From positions 3,947,001-4,011,000 of the forward strand of contig NZ_JAUSZK010000001.1 of the NCBI RefSeq assembly GCF_030817495.1: a stretch of DNA of 64,000 nt, given 5' to 3'. Position numbers and translations under genes: made by a program. Of this stretch, positions 50,998-60,923 are shown in pieces. The stretch is from Streptomyces sp. V3I7 (GTDB lineage: Bacteria; Actinomycetota; Actinomycetes; Streptomycetales; Streptomycetaceae). Numbering within the stretch: position 1 is the stretch's first letter; each line of letters begins with the position of its first letter. The notes beneath the pieces were generated by a model. It searched no databases, was not told where the DNA came from, and worked only from the letters and a program-made list of their open reading frames with translations.

Positions 50998-52020
50998 ATG
51001 CTGATCGCTCAGCGTCCCTCGTTGACCGAAGAGGTCGTCGACGAGTTCCGCTCCCGGTTCGTGATCGAGCCGCTGGAGCCGGGCTTCGGCTACACCCTCG
51101 GCAACTCCCTGCGCCGTACCCTCCTGTCGTCGATCCCCGGCGCTGCTGTCACCAGCATCCGCATCGACGGTGTCCTGCACGAGTTCACCACCGTGCCGGG
51201 CGTCAAGGAGGACGTCACCGACCTGATCCTCAACATCAAGCAGCTGGTCGTCTCCTCGGAGCACGACGAGCCGGTCGTGATGTACCTGCGCAAGCAGGGC
51301 CCGGGTCTGGTCACCGCCGCCGACATCGCGCCCCCGGCCGGTGTCGAGGTGCACAACCCCGACCTCGTCCTCGCCACGCTCAACGGCAAGGGCAAGCTGG
51401 AGATGGAGCTGACCGTCGAGCGCGGTCGCGGCTACGTCTCCGCCGTGCAGAACAAGCAGCTGGGCCAGGAGATCGGTCGTATCCCGGTCGACTCGATCTA
51501 CTCGCCGGTGCTGAAGGTCACGTACAAGGTCGAGGCCACGCGTGTCGAGCAGCGCACCGACTTCGACAAGCTGATCGTCGACGTCGAGACCAAGCAGGCC
51601 ATGCGTCCGCGTGACGCCATGGCGTCGGCCGGTAAGACCCTGGTCGAGCTGTTCGGTCTCGCCCGTGAGCTGAACATCGACGCCGAGGGCATCGACATGG
51701 GCCCGTCCCCCACGGACGCCGCCCTGGCCGCTGACCTCGCGCTGCCGATCGAGGAGCTGGAGCTCACGGTCCGCTCCTACAACTGCCTCAAGCGTGAGGG
51801 CATCCACTCCGTGGGTGAACTCGTCGCCCGCTCCGAGGCCGACCTGCTGGACATCCGCAACTTCGGTGCGAAGTCCATCGACGAGGTCAAGGCGAAGCTG
51901 GCCGGCATGGGCCTGGCCCTCAAGGACAGCCCGCCCGGATTCGACCCGACCGCCGCCGCGGACGCCTTCGGCGCGGACGACGACGCGGACGCGGGCTTCG
52001 TCGAGACCGAGCAGTACTGA
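50998..52020 (+). CDS. rpoA: DNA-directed RNA polymerase subunit alpha
   Basis: This 340-aa protein has the N-terminal dimerisation and assembly domain ([20 protein letters not shown]) and the C-terminal DNA- and activator-binding domain ([20 protein letters not shown]). An acidic tail (about 20 residues) rich in Asp and Ala is typical of Streptomyces. Confidence 0.98.
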   Translation: MLIAQRPSLTEEVVDEFRSRFVIEPLEPGFGYTLGNSLRRTLLSSIPGAAVTSIRIDGVLHEFTTVPGVKEDVTDLILNIKQLVVSSEHDEPVVMYLRKQGPGLVTAADIAPPAGVEVHNPDLVLATLNGKGKLEMELTVERGRGYVSAVQNKQLGQEIGRIPVDSIYSPVLKVTYKVEATRVEQRTDFDKLIVDVETKQAMRPRDAMASAGKTLVELFGLARELNIDAEGIDMGPSPTDAALAADLALPIEELELTVRSYNCLKREGIHSVGELVARSEADLLDIRNFGAKSIDEVKAKLAGMGLALKDSPPGFDPTAAADAFGADDDADAGFVETEQY

Positions 52021-52059
52021 GCGCTCCGCGAGGAGGGCCGTACTTCGGCTGCCGGCCGG

Positions 52060-52105
52060 CTTCGGCTGGTCGCGCAGTTCCCCGCGCCCCTTTGGGGCGC
52101 GGGTC
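52060..52105. repeat. Dispersed Streptomyces intergenic repeat
   Basis: The segment contains GGCTGGTCGCGCAGTTCCCC and a perfect 10-bp stem (52081-52090 with 52094-52103) with a TTT loop. I recognise this as a short repeat found many times in Streptomyces intergenic DNA. It lies in the 159-nt rpoA-rplQ gap. Confidence 0.65.
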
Positions 52106-52179
52106 TCCGACAGGCGACCGCCTGCTCGGATACTGACTCCGGTACCTGACACGGCCGGGGCAGACACCTAGGAGAAACA

Positions 52180-52641
52180 ATGCCGAAGCCCACCAAGGGT
52201 GCCCGTCTGGGCGGCAGCGCCGCGCACGAGAAGCTGCTCCTCGCGAACCTCGCGAAGTCGCTGTTCGAGCACGGCCGCATCACCACCACCGAGGCGAAGG
52301 CCCGCCGCCTGCGCCCGTACGCCGAGCGTCTGATCACCAAGGCGAAGAAGGGTGACCTTCACAACCGCCGCCAGGTGCTCCAGGTCATCACGGACAAGGG
52401 CATCGTCCACACGCTCTTCACCGAGATCGGCCCGCGGTACGAGAACCGCCCCGGTGGTTACACCCGCATCACCAAGATCGGTAACCGTCGTGGCGACAAC
52501 GCGCCCATGGCCGTCATCGAGCTGGTCGAGGCGCTGACGGTCGCCCAGCAGGCGACCGGCGAGGCCGAGGCCGCCACCAAGCGTGCGGTCAAGGAGTCCG
52601 AGCAGGCCAACGAGGCCGCCACGGAGTCCACGGACGCCTGA
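52180..52641 (+). CDS. rplQ: 50S ribosomal protein L17
   Basis: This 153-aa protein begins [20 protein letters not shown]. The core is conserved to about residue 115; an acidic Ala/Glu-rich tail follows, as in other actinobacteria. GGAGAAAC supports the ATG. Confidence 0.97.
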   Translation: MPKPTKGARLGGSAAHEKLLLANLAKSLFEHGRITTTEAKARRLRPYAERLITKAKKGDLHNRRQVLQVITDKGIVHTLFTEIGPRYENRPGGYTRITKIGNRRGDNAPMAVIELVEALTVAQQATGEAEAATKRAVKESEQANEAATESTDA

Positions 52642-52658
52642 GGCATCACCTCGTGCTG

Positions 52659-52702
52659 AGCGGGTCCGCCCTTCGGGGCGGGCCCGCTTTCGCGTTTTTT
52701 CC
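52659..52702 (+). terminator. rplQ terminator
   Basis: A 13-bp stem (52659-52671 with 52676-52688, one G-U pair) and a TTCG loop are followed by TTTCGCGTTTTTT. It probably ends the rpoA-rplQ unit. Confidence 0.9.
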
Positions 52703-52731
52703 AGGGGGCGCTGCCCTGAGAGGATTCTTCA

Positions 52732-53601
52732 GTGAGTGACGAAGCACAGCCCGGGTTCGTACGCATCCGCCTCGATCTGTCCTACGACGGCACCGACTTC
52801 CACGGCTGGGCCAAGCAGGCCGGCGGCCGGCGGACCGTGCAGGGCGAGATCGAGGACGCGCTGCGCACCGTGACGCGGTCCGGGGACACGACGTACGAGC
52901 TGACCGTGGCCGGGCGTACGGATGCCGGGGTGCACGCGCGCGGACAGGTGGCGCATGTCGACCTGCCCGTGGAGCTGTGGGCAGAGCACCGGGAGAAGCT
53001 GCTGAAGCGGCTCGCCGGGCGGCTGCCGAAGGACGTACGGATCTGGAGCCTGACCGAGGCCCCCGAGGGGTTCAACGCGCGCTTCTCGGCGATCTGGCGG
53101 CGCTACGCCTACCGCGTCACCGACAACCCGGGCGGCGTCGACCCGCTGCTGCGGGGCCACGTGCTGTGGCACGACTGGCCGCTCGACGTGGACGCCATGA
53201 ACGAGGCCGCGCGGGCGCTGCTGGGGGAGCACGACTTCGCCGCGTACTGCAAGAAGCGGGAGGGTGCGACCACCATCCGCACGCTGCAGGAGCTGAGCCT
53301 GGTGCGCGACGCCGACGGGATCATCACGGCGACGGTCCGCGCGGACGCCTTCTGCCACAACATGGTGCGCTCGCTGATCGGGGCGCTGCTGTTCGTGGGC
53401 GACGGCCACCGGGGTCCGGAGTGGCCGGGGAAGGTGCTGGCCGCGGGTGTCAGGGACTCCGCGGTGCACGTCGTACGGCCGCACGGGCTGACGCTGGAGG
53501 AGGTCGGCTACCCGGCCGACGAGCTGCTCGCCGCGCGGAACAAGGAGGCGCGCAACAAGCGCTCGCTGCCCGCCGCCCGCGGTTGTGAGACCTGCCACTG
53601 A
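52732..53601 (+). CDS. truA: tRNA pseudouridine synthase A
   Basis: This 289-aa enzyme makes pseudouridine at tRNA positions 38-40. The catalytic Asp64 is in [38 protein letters not shown] and the [20 protein letters not shown] motif near residue 205 are conserved. It starts at GTG with GAGAGGA upstream. It commonly follows rplQ in actinobacteria. Confidence 0.96.
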   Translation: MSDEAQPGFVRIRLDLSYDGTDFHGWAKQAGGRRTVQGEIEDALRTVTRSGDTTYELTVAGRTDAGVHARGQVAHVDLPVELWAEHREKLLKRLAGRLPKDVRIWSLTEAPEGFNARFSAIWRRYAYRVTDNPGGVDPLLRGHVLWHDWPLDVDAMNEAARALLGEHDFAAYCKKREGATTIRTLQELSLVRDADGIITATVRADAFCHNMVRSLIGALLFVGDGHRGPEWPGKVLAAGVRDSAVHVVRPHGLTLEEVGYPADELLAARNKEARNKRSLPAARGCETCH

Positions 53602-53604
53602 CAA

Positions 53605-53636
53605 GGGCCGGCGCCCACGCTGGGTGAGGCCGGCCC
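53605..53636. terminator. Bidirectional hairpin after truA
   Basis: GGGCCGGC (53605-53612) pairs with GCCGGCCC (53629-53636) between convergent genes. Confidence 0.55.
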
Positions 53637-53661
53637 GACAGTCGGTGGGGTGAGGGCGTCG

Positions 53662-54540
53662 CTAGCTGTTCGCCGCCGCCGCGGAGGCCTGGGCCTCGCC
53701 CCGGCGGCGGATCTGCCGGAACGTGAACTCGGCCAGGTCGTCGCCGGTGGAGAACACCCTGGTGTCCTTCGTGGTGACGTCCTTGCCGGTGGTGAAGCCC
53801 GTGATGGTGAAGTACGCGTAGCGGCCGAGCGAGTTGGTGGTCGAGCGGCAGACGGCCGAGTCGCAGAAGTTCCTGACGCCGCTGCCGGAGAGCGACTTCA
53901 CGATGCTCTTCGTGTCCGCCTGGCCCTTGGCCCGCGAGGCCTGGGCCTCGGAGTCGAAGACGGCGACGCCGACGGTGACCGCGACGTCGTCCTTGACGTA
54001 GGTGACGCGCATCAGGCGGGTGCAGTCGTTGCTGCTGAGGATCTTGGGGAGCGTGCCCTGGGCGGCCGAGGCGCAGTTCTTCGTCTCGGTGACGGGGCCC
54101 TTCTTGTACAGGGTCTCGCCCATGGTCAGCTGGGTTCCGGGGAAGAGGATGCGGGCGCTGAGCGGTGCCGTGTCCTTCTTCGCGCTGGCTATGAAGTCCT
54201 TGGGGTCCAGCGGCGGCGGGGCGCTGGTGGGCGCGAAGGACGGCTCGGCGGCGGAGCCGCTGGGGATCGCCGCCGTCGAGGGCAGGCCGGTGGGATTGCC
54301 CGAGGCGTCGTTCTTGTCGTTCGCGGAGACCACGGCCATAGCCACGGCCGCGCCGACCGCGACGGTCGCGAGCGCGCCGCCTGCGATGAACAGCAGTCTG
54401 CGCCTCTTGTTCCGCGTCTCCGAGGCCTCGGCGAGCGCGGCCCAGTCCGGGGTCTGGTCGCCGTCGCTGCTCCAGGGCTGCTGGGATTGCGGTTTCCAGG
54501 GATCCCACTGGGACTGGGGTCCCCCCTGCCCATAAGTCAT
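53662..54540 (-). CDS. Membrane-anchored hypothetical protein
   Basis: This protein of about 292 aa has a Gln/Pro/Trp-rich cytoplasmic N-terminus (MTYGQGGPQSQWDPW), a basic stop (NKRRR) and a single transmembrane helix (residues about 50-70). A Ser/Pro/Ala-rich linker leads to an extracytoplasmic domain of about 180 residues with four cysteines (two in NCASAAQG and NDCTRL; two in NFCDSAVC). This type is widespread next to rplM in Streptomyces. The function is not known. ATG 54549 (MRP) is an alternative start. Confidence 0.75.
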   Translation of the reverse strand: MTYGQGGPQSQWDPWKPQSQQPWSSDGDQTPDWAALAEASETRNKRRRLLFIAGGALATVAVGAAVAMAVVSANDKNDASGNPTGLPSTAAIPSGSAAEPSFAPTSAPPPLDPKDFIASAKKDTAPLSARILFPGTQLTMGETLYKKGPVTETKNCASAAQGTLPKILSSNDCTRLMRVTYVKDDVAVTVGVAVFDSEAQASRAKGQADTKSIVKSLSGSGVRNFCDSAVCRSTTNSLGRYAYFTITGFTTGKDVTTKDTRVFSTGDDLAEFTFRQIRRRGEAQASAAAANS

Positions 54541-54864
54541 GGGGCGCATCTTAGATGAGCGCGTCCCGCCTTTGCGGACACGCCTGTTCAGGCCCCGTGC
54601 GGGGGTCCGGGCGGCGGCGGTGTCGGCCGGCGACAGTGCGCAGCTCGGGGCGCGTTTTGACCCGACCGTGGAAACGCGGGTATTCTGCTTCTTCGTTGTG
54701 TATTGGCTTGGCTCTTCTCACGGAACCGGCCCTTACACCGGTCCACCGGGCCGATGACCAGCGACCAGCGCGCGGTATGCGTCACCGCAGTGCGGTCAGG
54801 GCTGTCGTGATCGTCTTCGGTGACCTGTCAGGACCACTCACTGAAGAAGCGAAGGCTACGAACC
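54541..54864 (+). promoter_or_regulatory. rplM promoter and leader region
   Basis: TTGACC (54657-54662) and TATTCT (54681-54686) are 18 bp apart and form a good promoter for rplM. The following 170-nt leader is presumably untranslated. The divergent hypothetical gene begins on the left side. No extra gene is seen. Confidence 0.65.
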
Positions 54865-55308
54865 GTGCGTACGTACAGCCCCAAGCCCGGCGATGTAACG
54901 CGCCAGTGGCACGTTATTGACGCTCAGGACGTCGTCCTGGGTCGTCTCGCGACCACCGCCGCCACCCTCCTCCGTGGCAAGCACAAGCCGATCTACGCCC
55001 CCCACGTCGACGCTGGTGACTTCGTCATCATCATCAACGCCGACAAGGTGCACCTCTCCGGCAACAAGCGGACCCAGAAGATGGCGTACCGCCACTCCGG
55101 CTACCCGGGTGGTCTGCGCTCCGTCCGCTACGACGAGCTGCTCGCGAAGAACCCCGAGAAGGCCGTCGAGAAGGCCGTCAAGGGCATGCTCCCCAAGAAC
55201 ACCCTGGGCCGTCAGATGCTCTCGAAGCTGAAGGTCTACTCGGGCGACCAGCACCCGCACGCTGCCCAGCAGCCGGTGCCGTTCGAGATCACCCAGGTCG
55301 CGCAGTAA
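54865..55308 (+). CDS. rplM: 50S ribosomal protein L13
   Basis: This 147-aa early assembly protein starts at GTG 54865 ([20 protein letters not shown]), with GAAGG nearby. Longer in-frame starts are rejected. [20 protein letters not shown] and [20 protein letters not shown] are typical. Confidence 0.97.
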   Translation: MRTYSPKPGDVTRQWHVIDAQDVVLGRLATTAATLLRGKHKPIYAPHVDAGDFVIIINADKVHLSGNKRTQKMAYRHSGYPGGLRSVRYDELLAKNPEKAVEKAVKGMLPKNTLGRQMLSKLKVYSGDQHPHAAQQPVPFEITQVAQ

Positions 55309-55350
55309 TTCCGGCCACCCCCTAAGACTGAAGAGAATCTGAGGAGAATC

Positions 55351-55872
55351 GTGGCCGAGACCACCGTTGAGCAGCCGGTCGAAGAGACCGAGGTTGTCGA
55401 CATCGAGAGCTACACCACCGAGACCGAGCTCCCCGTCGAGGGCGAGTACACCTCGGAGTCCATGGCGTCCCGCTTCGGCGAGGCCCAGCCGGCCGCCGGC
55501 CTGGGCCGTCGCAAGAACGCCATCGCCCGCGTCCGGATCGTTCCGGGCACCGGCAAGTGGAAGATCAACGGTCGCACCCTCGAGGACTACTTCCCGAACA
55601 AGGTGCACCAGCAGGAAGTCAACGAGCCCTTCAAGGTGCTCGAGCTCGAGGGCCGCTACGACGTCATCGCCCGCATCGCGGGTGGCGGTGTCTCCGGTCA
55701 GGCCGGTGCGCTCCGTCTGGGTGTCGCCCGTGCGCTGAACGAGGCGGACGTCGACAACAACCGCGGCGCCCTGAAGAAGGCCGGCTTCCTCAAGCGCGAC
55801 GACCGTGCGGTCGAGCGCAAGAAGGCCGGTCTGAAGAAGGCCCGTAAGGCCCCGCAGTACAGCAAGCGCTGA
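55351..55872 (+). CDS. rpsI: 30S ribosomal protein S9
   Basis: This 173-aa protein starts at GTG with GAGGAG upstream. The first 45 residues form an acidic extension usual in Streptomyces. The core contains [20 protein letters not shown]. The C-terminus [11 protein letters not shown] contacts P-site tRNA. It is cotranscribed with rplM. Confidence 0.97.
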   Translation: MAETTVEQPVEETEVVDIESYTTETELPVEGEYTSESMASRFGEAQPAAGLGRRKNAIARVRIVPGTGKWKINGRTLEDYFPNKVHQQEVNEPFKVLELEGRYDVIARIAGGGVSGQAGALRLGVARALNEADVDNNRGALKKAGFLKRDDRAVERKKAGLKKARKAPQYSKR

Positions 55873-55894
55873 TCTCGCTGCCTGCAGGTACTCC

Positions 55895-55938
55895 GAACGC
55901 CCCGGCGGCACGCCACAGTGCCGCCGGGGCGTTCGTTT
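55895..55938 (+). terminator. rpsI terminator
   Basis: A perfect 17-bp stem (55895-55911 with 55918-55934) and a 6-nt loop are followed by GTTT. Confidence 0.9.
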
Positions 55939-56037
55939 ATCACAGGCGGAAGGCGTATAACGACACAAGACGCTCAGAGGCTGATGTGATCGCACGTCAA
56001 GGCGCCTGCCACAACTGACGCTTCCTCAGGAGGACAA

Positions 56038-57396
56038 GTGGGACGACTCTTCGGCACGGACGGTGTACGCGGTGTCGCCAACGCGGACCTGACGGCCGAG
56101 ATGGCGCTCGGCCTCTCCGTCGCGGCGGCCCACGTACTGGCCGAGGCGGGCACCTTCGAGGGCCACCGGCCCAGGGCTGTGGTGGGCCGGGATCCGCGCG
56201 CGTCCGGCGAGTTCCTGGAGGCGGCCGTGGTCGCGGGCCTGGCGAGCGCCGGTGTGGACGTCCTGTGCGTCGGCGTGCTGCCGACGCCCGCGGTGGCGCA
56301 TCTGACCGGCGCGCTCGGCGCCGACCTCGGTGTCATGCTCTCCGCGAGCCACAACGCCATGCCGGACAACGGCATCAAGTTCTTCGCCCGCGGCGGCCAC
56401 AAACTGGCCGACGATCTGGAGGACCGGATCGAGGCCGTGTACGAGTCGCACCGGCACGGTGAGCCCTGGGAGCGGCCCACCGGTGCGGGCGTCGGACGCG
56501 TGCGGTCGTACGACGAAGGCTTCGAGCAGTACGTCACCCACCTCCTCGGTGTCCTCCCGAACCGGCTCGACGGGCTGAAGATCGTCCTCGACGAGGCGCA
56601 CGGCGCGGCCGCCGGTGTCTCTCCCGCCGCCTTCGCCCGCGCGGGTGCCGAGGTCGTCACCATCGGCGCCGAGCCGGACGGCCTCAACATCAACGACGGC
56701 TGCGGCTCCACCCACCTGGACAAGCTCAAGGCCGCCGTCATCGAGCACGGCGCCGACCTCGGCATCGCGCACGACGGCGACGCCGACCGCTGCCTGGCCG
56801 TGGACCACTGCGGCGACGAGGCCGACGGCGACCAGATCCTGGCCGTGCTCGCGCTGGCGATGCGGGAGCGTGCCGAGCTGCGCTCCGACACCGTCGTCGC
56901 GACGGTCATGTCCAACCTGGGCTTCAAGCTGGCCATGGAGCGCGAGGGCATCCGCCTCGTGCAGACCGCGGTCGGCGACCGCTACGTCCTGGAGGAGATG
57001 AAGAAGCACGGCTTCGCCCTCGGTGGCGAGCAGTCCGGGCACGTCATCATCCTCGACCACGCCACCACCGGCGACGGCACGCTGACCGGCCTGCTGCTCG
57101 CGGCCCGCGTCGCGCAGACCGGCCGTACGCTGCGCGACCTCGCGTCGGTCATGGAGCGGCTGCCGCAGGTGCTCATCAACGTCCCGGACGTCGACAAGTC
57201 CCGCGTGCGGACCTCCGCGGACCTCGCGACCGCGGTCACCGAGGCCGAGCGTGAACTGGGCACGACCGGGCGGGTGTTGCTCCGTTCCTCCGGCACCGAG
57301 CCGCTGGTGCGCGTGATGGTCGAGGCCGCCGACATCGAGCAGGCGCGGTCGGTGGCCGGCCGCCTCGCCGACGCGGTGAAGTCCGCCCTTGGCTAA
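56038..57396 (+). CDS. glmM: Phosphoglucosamine mutase
   Basis: This 452-aa enzyme converts glucosamine-6-phosphate to glucosamine-1-phosphate on the way to UDP-GlcNAc. The phosphorylatable Ser104 is in [16 protein letters not shown]. The Mg site is [13 protein letters not shown], and the phosphate-binding loop is [24 protein letters not shown] precedes the GTG. glmS lies 3.5 kb downstream on the same strand. The last 4 nt overlap the opposing DUF389 gene. Confidence 0.97.
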   Translation: MGRLFGTDGVRGVANADLTAEMALGLSVAAAHVLAEAGTFEGHRPRAVVGRDPRASGEFLEAAVVAGLASAGVDVLCVGVLPTPAVAHLTGALGADLGVMLSASHNAMPDNGIKFFARGGHKLADDLEDRIEAVYESHRHGEPWERPTGAGVGRVRSYDEGFEQYVTHLLGVLPNRLDGLKIVLDEAHGAAAGVSPAAFARAGAEVVTIGAEPDGLNINDGCGSTHLDKLKAAVIEHGADLGIAHDGDADRCLAVDHCGDEADGDQILAVLALAMRERAELRSDTVVATVMSNLGFKLAMEREGIRLVQTAVGDRYVLEEMKKHGFALGGEQSGHVIILDHATTGDGTLTGLLLAARVAQTGRTLRDLASVMERLPQVLINVPDVDKSRVRTSADLATAVTEAERELGTTGRVLLRSSGTEPLVRVMVEAADIEQARSVAGRLADAVKSALG

Positions 57397-58334
57397 CGGA
57401 GTTCGGCGGCACGCTGACGATTCCTGGCCCAGAAGAACTTCTGGGCCAGGAGCGTGAGGGTGCCGGCCAGGACGATGCCCAGCAGGTTCAGCAGGAGCTG
57501 CTCCGTGGAGCCCCAGGCCTGCTTGTACTCGCTGTAGGTGAAGGCCACGGCGGCGTTGGCCGCCGCCGGGACCGTCGTGACCGAGATCGCCACGCCCACC
57601 AGCGCGCTCGACTTCGCCGACGTCAGCGACAGGGTGCCGGCGGCGCCCGCGAGGACGGCGACCACGAACGAGAACGCGTCCGGCCGGTAGATGAAGTTCG
57701 TGTTGGGCCGCTCGGCCTCCAGCTGGACCTTCGTGATCAGGCCGACGGCGTCCAGGAACCAGGTGAAGCCGACCGTCACCAGCATCGCCACCGCGAAGCC
57801 GACCAGCAGCGCGGCCAGCGAGCGGAGTGCCAGCCGCGGGGCGCGCTGGACCAGGGCCGTGCACAGGCCGGCCAGCGGTCCGAACTCCGGACCCACCGCC
57901 ATCGCGCCCACGATGAGGATCGCGTTGTCGAGCACCACACCGCAGGCCGCGATCATCGTGGCGAGGGTGAGGAAGGCGACGTAGGTGACCGAGAGCGTCG
58001 ACTCCTCGTGCGTCACGTCGGTGAGGTGCTCCCACAGCACCGCGTCCGCACCCTCGCCGGGCGCCTCGTCCCTCGCCTCGTCGGCCCGCCGGGACAGCGA
58101 CAGGTCGATGCTCTCGACGGCGATCGAGCCGTCGGCGTCCAGGCCCAGCGCCCGGAGCTCGCCGATGAGCTCGTCGCCCGCCTCCCGGGCCACGTCGCAC
58201 ATGACGACGTCCCCGGCGGGGTTGCGGGCGGCACCCGGCACGACCACGAGGTGGGTGGCGCCGACCGTCCCCTCGATCACACGGACCACGTCGTCGGTCA
58301 GGCGGGCCGGGGTGATCAGGCGCAGATGCAGCAT
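57393..58334 (-). CDS. DUF389 family membrane protein
   Basis: This 313-aa protein has a soluble N-terminal domain of about 110 residues ([20 protein letters not shown]) and then about six membrane segments. [40 protein letters not shown] and TYSEYKQAW ... [14 protein letters not shown] match DUF389. The family function is unknown. It overlaps the 3' end of glmM by 4 nt. Confidence 0.85.
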   Translation of the reverse strand: MLHLRLITPARLTDDVVRVIEGTVGATHLVVVPGAARNPAGDVVMCDVAREAGDELIGELRALGLDADGSIAVESIDLSLSRRADEARDEAPGEGADAVLWEHLTDVTHEESTLSVTYVAFLTLATMIAACGVVLDNAILIVGAMAVGPEFGPLAGLCTALVQRAPRLALRSLAALLVGFAVAMLVTVGFTWFLDAVGLITKVQLEAERPNTNFIYRPDAFSFVVAVLAGAAGTLSLTSAKSSALVGVAISVTTVPAAANAAVAFTYSEYKQAWGSTEQLLLNLLGIVLAGTLTLLAQKFFWARNRQRAAELR

Positions 58335-58381
58335 GACGCCTTTTTAGCAGCCGGGTCCCGGAGCCCGTTCACCCGAGGCCG

Positions 58382-59371
58382 CTACAGCTTGCGCAGCCTC
58401 AGGCGCTGGACCTTGTGGTCGGCGCCCTTGCGGAGGATGAGGCCGGCGCGGCCGCGGGTCGGGGCGATGTTCTCCACCAGGTTGGGCTTGTTGATGGTCC
58501 GCCAGAGGGTGCGGGCGTAGTCCAGGGCCTCCTCCTCGGAGACCTGGGTGTACTTGCGGAAGTACGACGACGGGTCCTGGAAGGCCGTCGCGCGCAGCTT
58601 GCGGAACCGGCTGACGTACCAGCTCTCGATGTCCTCGGCGCTCGCGTCGACGTACACGCTGAAGTCGAAGTAGTCCGCGAGGCCGACCCGGGTGCGGCCG
58701 TCCTTGCCGGGCAGCGCGGGCTGGAGGACGTTGAGGCCCTCGACGATGAGGATGTCGGGGCGCCGGACGGTGAGCTTCTCGCCCGGGACGATGTCGTAGA
58801 TGAGGTGGGAGTAGACGGGCGCCGTCACCTCGTCCTTGCCGGCCTTGATGTCGGCGACGAAGCGGGTGAGCGCGCGGCGGTCGTAGGACTCGGGGAAGCC
58901 CTTGCGCGACATGAGGCCGCGGGCCTGGAGTTCCGTCGTCGGCAGCAGGAAGCCGTCCGTCGTCACCAGCTCGACGCGCGGGTGCTCGGGCCAGCGGGAC
59001 AGCAGCGCCTGGAGGAGGCGGGCCACGGTGGACTTGCCGACGGCGACCGAGCCCGCCACGCCGATGACGAAGGGCGTGCCCGACTGGGAGCCCTTCTCGC
59101 CGAGGAACGTGTTGAGCGCGCCGCGCAGCCCGTGGGTGGCGCCGACGTAGAGGTTGAGGAGCCGGGACAGCGGGAGGTAGATGTCACGCACCTCGTCGAG
59201 GTCGATGACATCGCCGAGGCCGCGCAGCTTCTCGACCTCCTCCGCGGTGAGCGGCAGCGGCGTCTTCTCGCGCAGCGCGCTCCACTCGGCTCGGGTGAGG
59301 TCGACGTAGGGAGTCGCCTCCGGCCTGTGCCGGTGGGCGCTCCGGGGCATCGAGGAGACCGGTGAGATCAC
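58382..59371 (-). CDS. coaA: Pantothenate kinase, type I
   Basis: This 329-aa enzyme phosphorylates pantothenate, the first step to coenzyme A. The P-loop is [16 protein letters not shown], followed by [20 protein letters not shown] and [20 protein letters not shown]. It ends with an Arg-rich C-terminus, and the length is normal. The start is GTG at 59371. Confidence 0.96.
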   Translation of the reverse strand: MISPVSSMPRSAHRHRPEATPYVDLTRAEWSALREKTPLPLTAEEVEKLRGLGDVIDLDEVRDIYLPLSRLLNLYVGATHGLRGALNTFLGEKGSQSGTPFVIGVAGSVAVGKSTVARLLQALLSRWPEHPRVELVTTDGFLLPTTELQARGLMSRKGFPESYDRRALTRFVADIKAGKDEVTAPVYSHLIYDIVPGEKLTVRRPDILIVEGLNVLQPALPGKDGRTRVGLADYFDFSVYVDASAEDIESWYVSRFRKLRATAFQDPSSYFRKYTQVSEEEALDYARTLWRTINKPNLVENIAPTRGRAGLILRKGADHKVQRLRLRKL

Positions 59372-59571
59372 AGTCCATTGTTAACGGAGTTCGAACAGAC
59401 CGGAGCGTGGGGTCGGTCACGCCCGGCGGATGGGGCGGTGCGCCTGCCTGGGGAGTCGGGGCCGAAAGGCCGCGGGCGGCGGGAGCGGGTTTTTCCGTTT
59501 CCCCGGATGCCGTGTGAAGGTGGGGGCCTTACGGCCCCAGTTCAGCGGATGACACCGGAAGCGGTGGACGG

Positions 59572-60783
59572 ATGACCCAGACGGATCACGTAGGACCGGT
59601 CGGCACGGCCACGGCAGAAGGCAGCGGAACGCCGGCCGGATCCGACGTACCGTCCCTGGCCGCGCCTCCCGCGGCGCGGACGTCCGGTGCGCGGTCCCCG
59701 GATCACGGGTCCCGGCTGGCCGCGCTGGACGGACTGCGGTTCCTGGCGGCGCTGGCCGTGGTGTTCTTCCACTTCGTCGGCCAGGCGCCGGTGACGGTAG
59801 AGAACATCTGGGGCCGCCCGTACCAGGCCCTGTTCCCCGACTCGCACGGCTACTTCGCCTACGGCCGGCTCGGCGTCGACCTGTTCTTCCTGATCAGCGG
59901 GTTCGTCATCTGTATGAGCGCCTGGGGCCGCTCGCCGCGGGACTTCTTCATCTCGCGGGTGACCCGGCTGTACCCGATGTACTGGATCGGGGTCGTGGTG
60001 TCGGCGGCCGTGATCTACCTGGTCGACACCCCCTTCGGACATCCCAACCCACGGGTGGTCTTCGCCAACCTCACGATGCTCCAGAAGCCGCTCGGCGTGG
60101 ACGACCTGGACTCGGTCTACTGGACGCTCTGGCCGGAGCTGTGCTTCTACCTCACCTTCGCGGTGGTGGTGTGGAAGGGGCTCACCTACCAGCGGGTGGC
60201 GATCTTCTGCGGGATCTGGACGGTCGCCGCGGTGCTGGCGCCCGCCGCGCACATCCCGTTGCTGACGCTGCTGGTCAACCAGAACTCCGCGCCGTACTTC
60301 ATCGCGGGCATAGCCTTCTATCTGATGCACCGGTTCCGGTCGACGCCGCTGCTGTGGGGGATCGTGCTCATGTCGTGGCTGCTGGCGCTGCATTTCCTGC
60401 TGTCCCCCAACGGCGGCCGCGTCAACTGGGACGCCTGGTCGCCGTGGCGCGGCTGGCTGGTCCTGGTGATCACCGTGTTCTTCGCCCTGATCGCCGCGAT
60501 CGCGCTCGGCTGGACGAGCCGGATCCGCTGGCGGTGGCTGTCGGTCGCGGGGACGATGACCTTCCCGCTGTACCTGCTGCACGACGTGATCGGCATGACC
60601 ATCGTGTACCGCTACGGCGACCGGGTGGATCCGCGGGTGCTGGTCGTGAGTTCGGTGGCGGGCCTGGTGCTGCTGGCCTATCTCGTGCACCGGTTCGTCG
60701 AGCGGCCGATGGCGCTGCGGATGCGACGCTGGCTGAACAGCGCGTCCTTCGGTCTGGAGGCGCCGGAGCCGCGCCGCCGCTGA
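59572..60783 (+). CDS. Acyltransferase 3 family membrane protein
   Basis: This 403-aa protein has a Pro/Ala-rich N-terminus of about 45 residues and about ten membrane segments. LAALDGLRFLAALAVVFFHF, with the family His, is followed by RLGVDLFFLISGFVICMSAW and FFISRVTRLYPMYWIGVVV. Such enzymes transfer acyl groups to cell-surface glycans or exported small molecules. It lies between coaA and glmS with its own gap of 200 nt. The substrate is unknown. Confidence 0.88.
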   Translation: MTQTDHVGPVGTATAEGSGTPAGSDVPSLAAPPAARTSGARSPDHGSRLAALDGLRFLAALAVVFFHFVGQAPVTVENIWGRPYQALFPDSHGYFAYGRLGVDLFFLISGFVICMSAWGRSPRDFFISRVTRLYPMYWIGVVVSAAVIYLVDTPFGHPNPRVVFANLTMLQKPLGVDDLDSVYWTLWPELCFYLTFAVVVWKGLTYQRVAIFCGIWTVAAVLAPAAHIPLLTLLVNQNSAPYFIAGIAFYLMHRFRSTPLLWGIVLMSWLLALHFLLSPNGGRVNWDAWSPWRGWLVLVITVFFALIAAIALGWTSRIRWRWLSVAGTMTFPLYLLHDVIGMTIVYRYGDRVDPRVLVVSSVAGLVLLAYLVHRFVERPMALRMRRWLNSASFGLEAPEPRRR

Positions 60784-60923
60784 GCCGCGCTGTTTAAGCG
60801 CCCTTCGGGTGTCCCTCCGGCGCCTCTCCAACGCCTCGAACCCCGGCGAGAATTTCCGAATTCGGGCAGGATCAAGGCCGTTCCGACCGCTGGCAGTCGC
60901 TGACAGCCCTTAGGCTGCCGCTC

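Noticed and set aside
60784..60923. glmS ribozyme upstream of glmS
   Set aside because: The 140-nt gap is too short and lacks the conserved core; that ribozyme is typical of Firmicutes.
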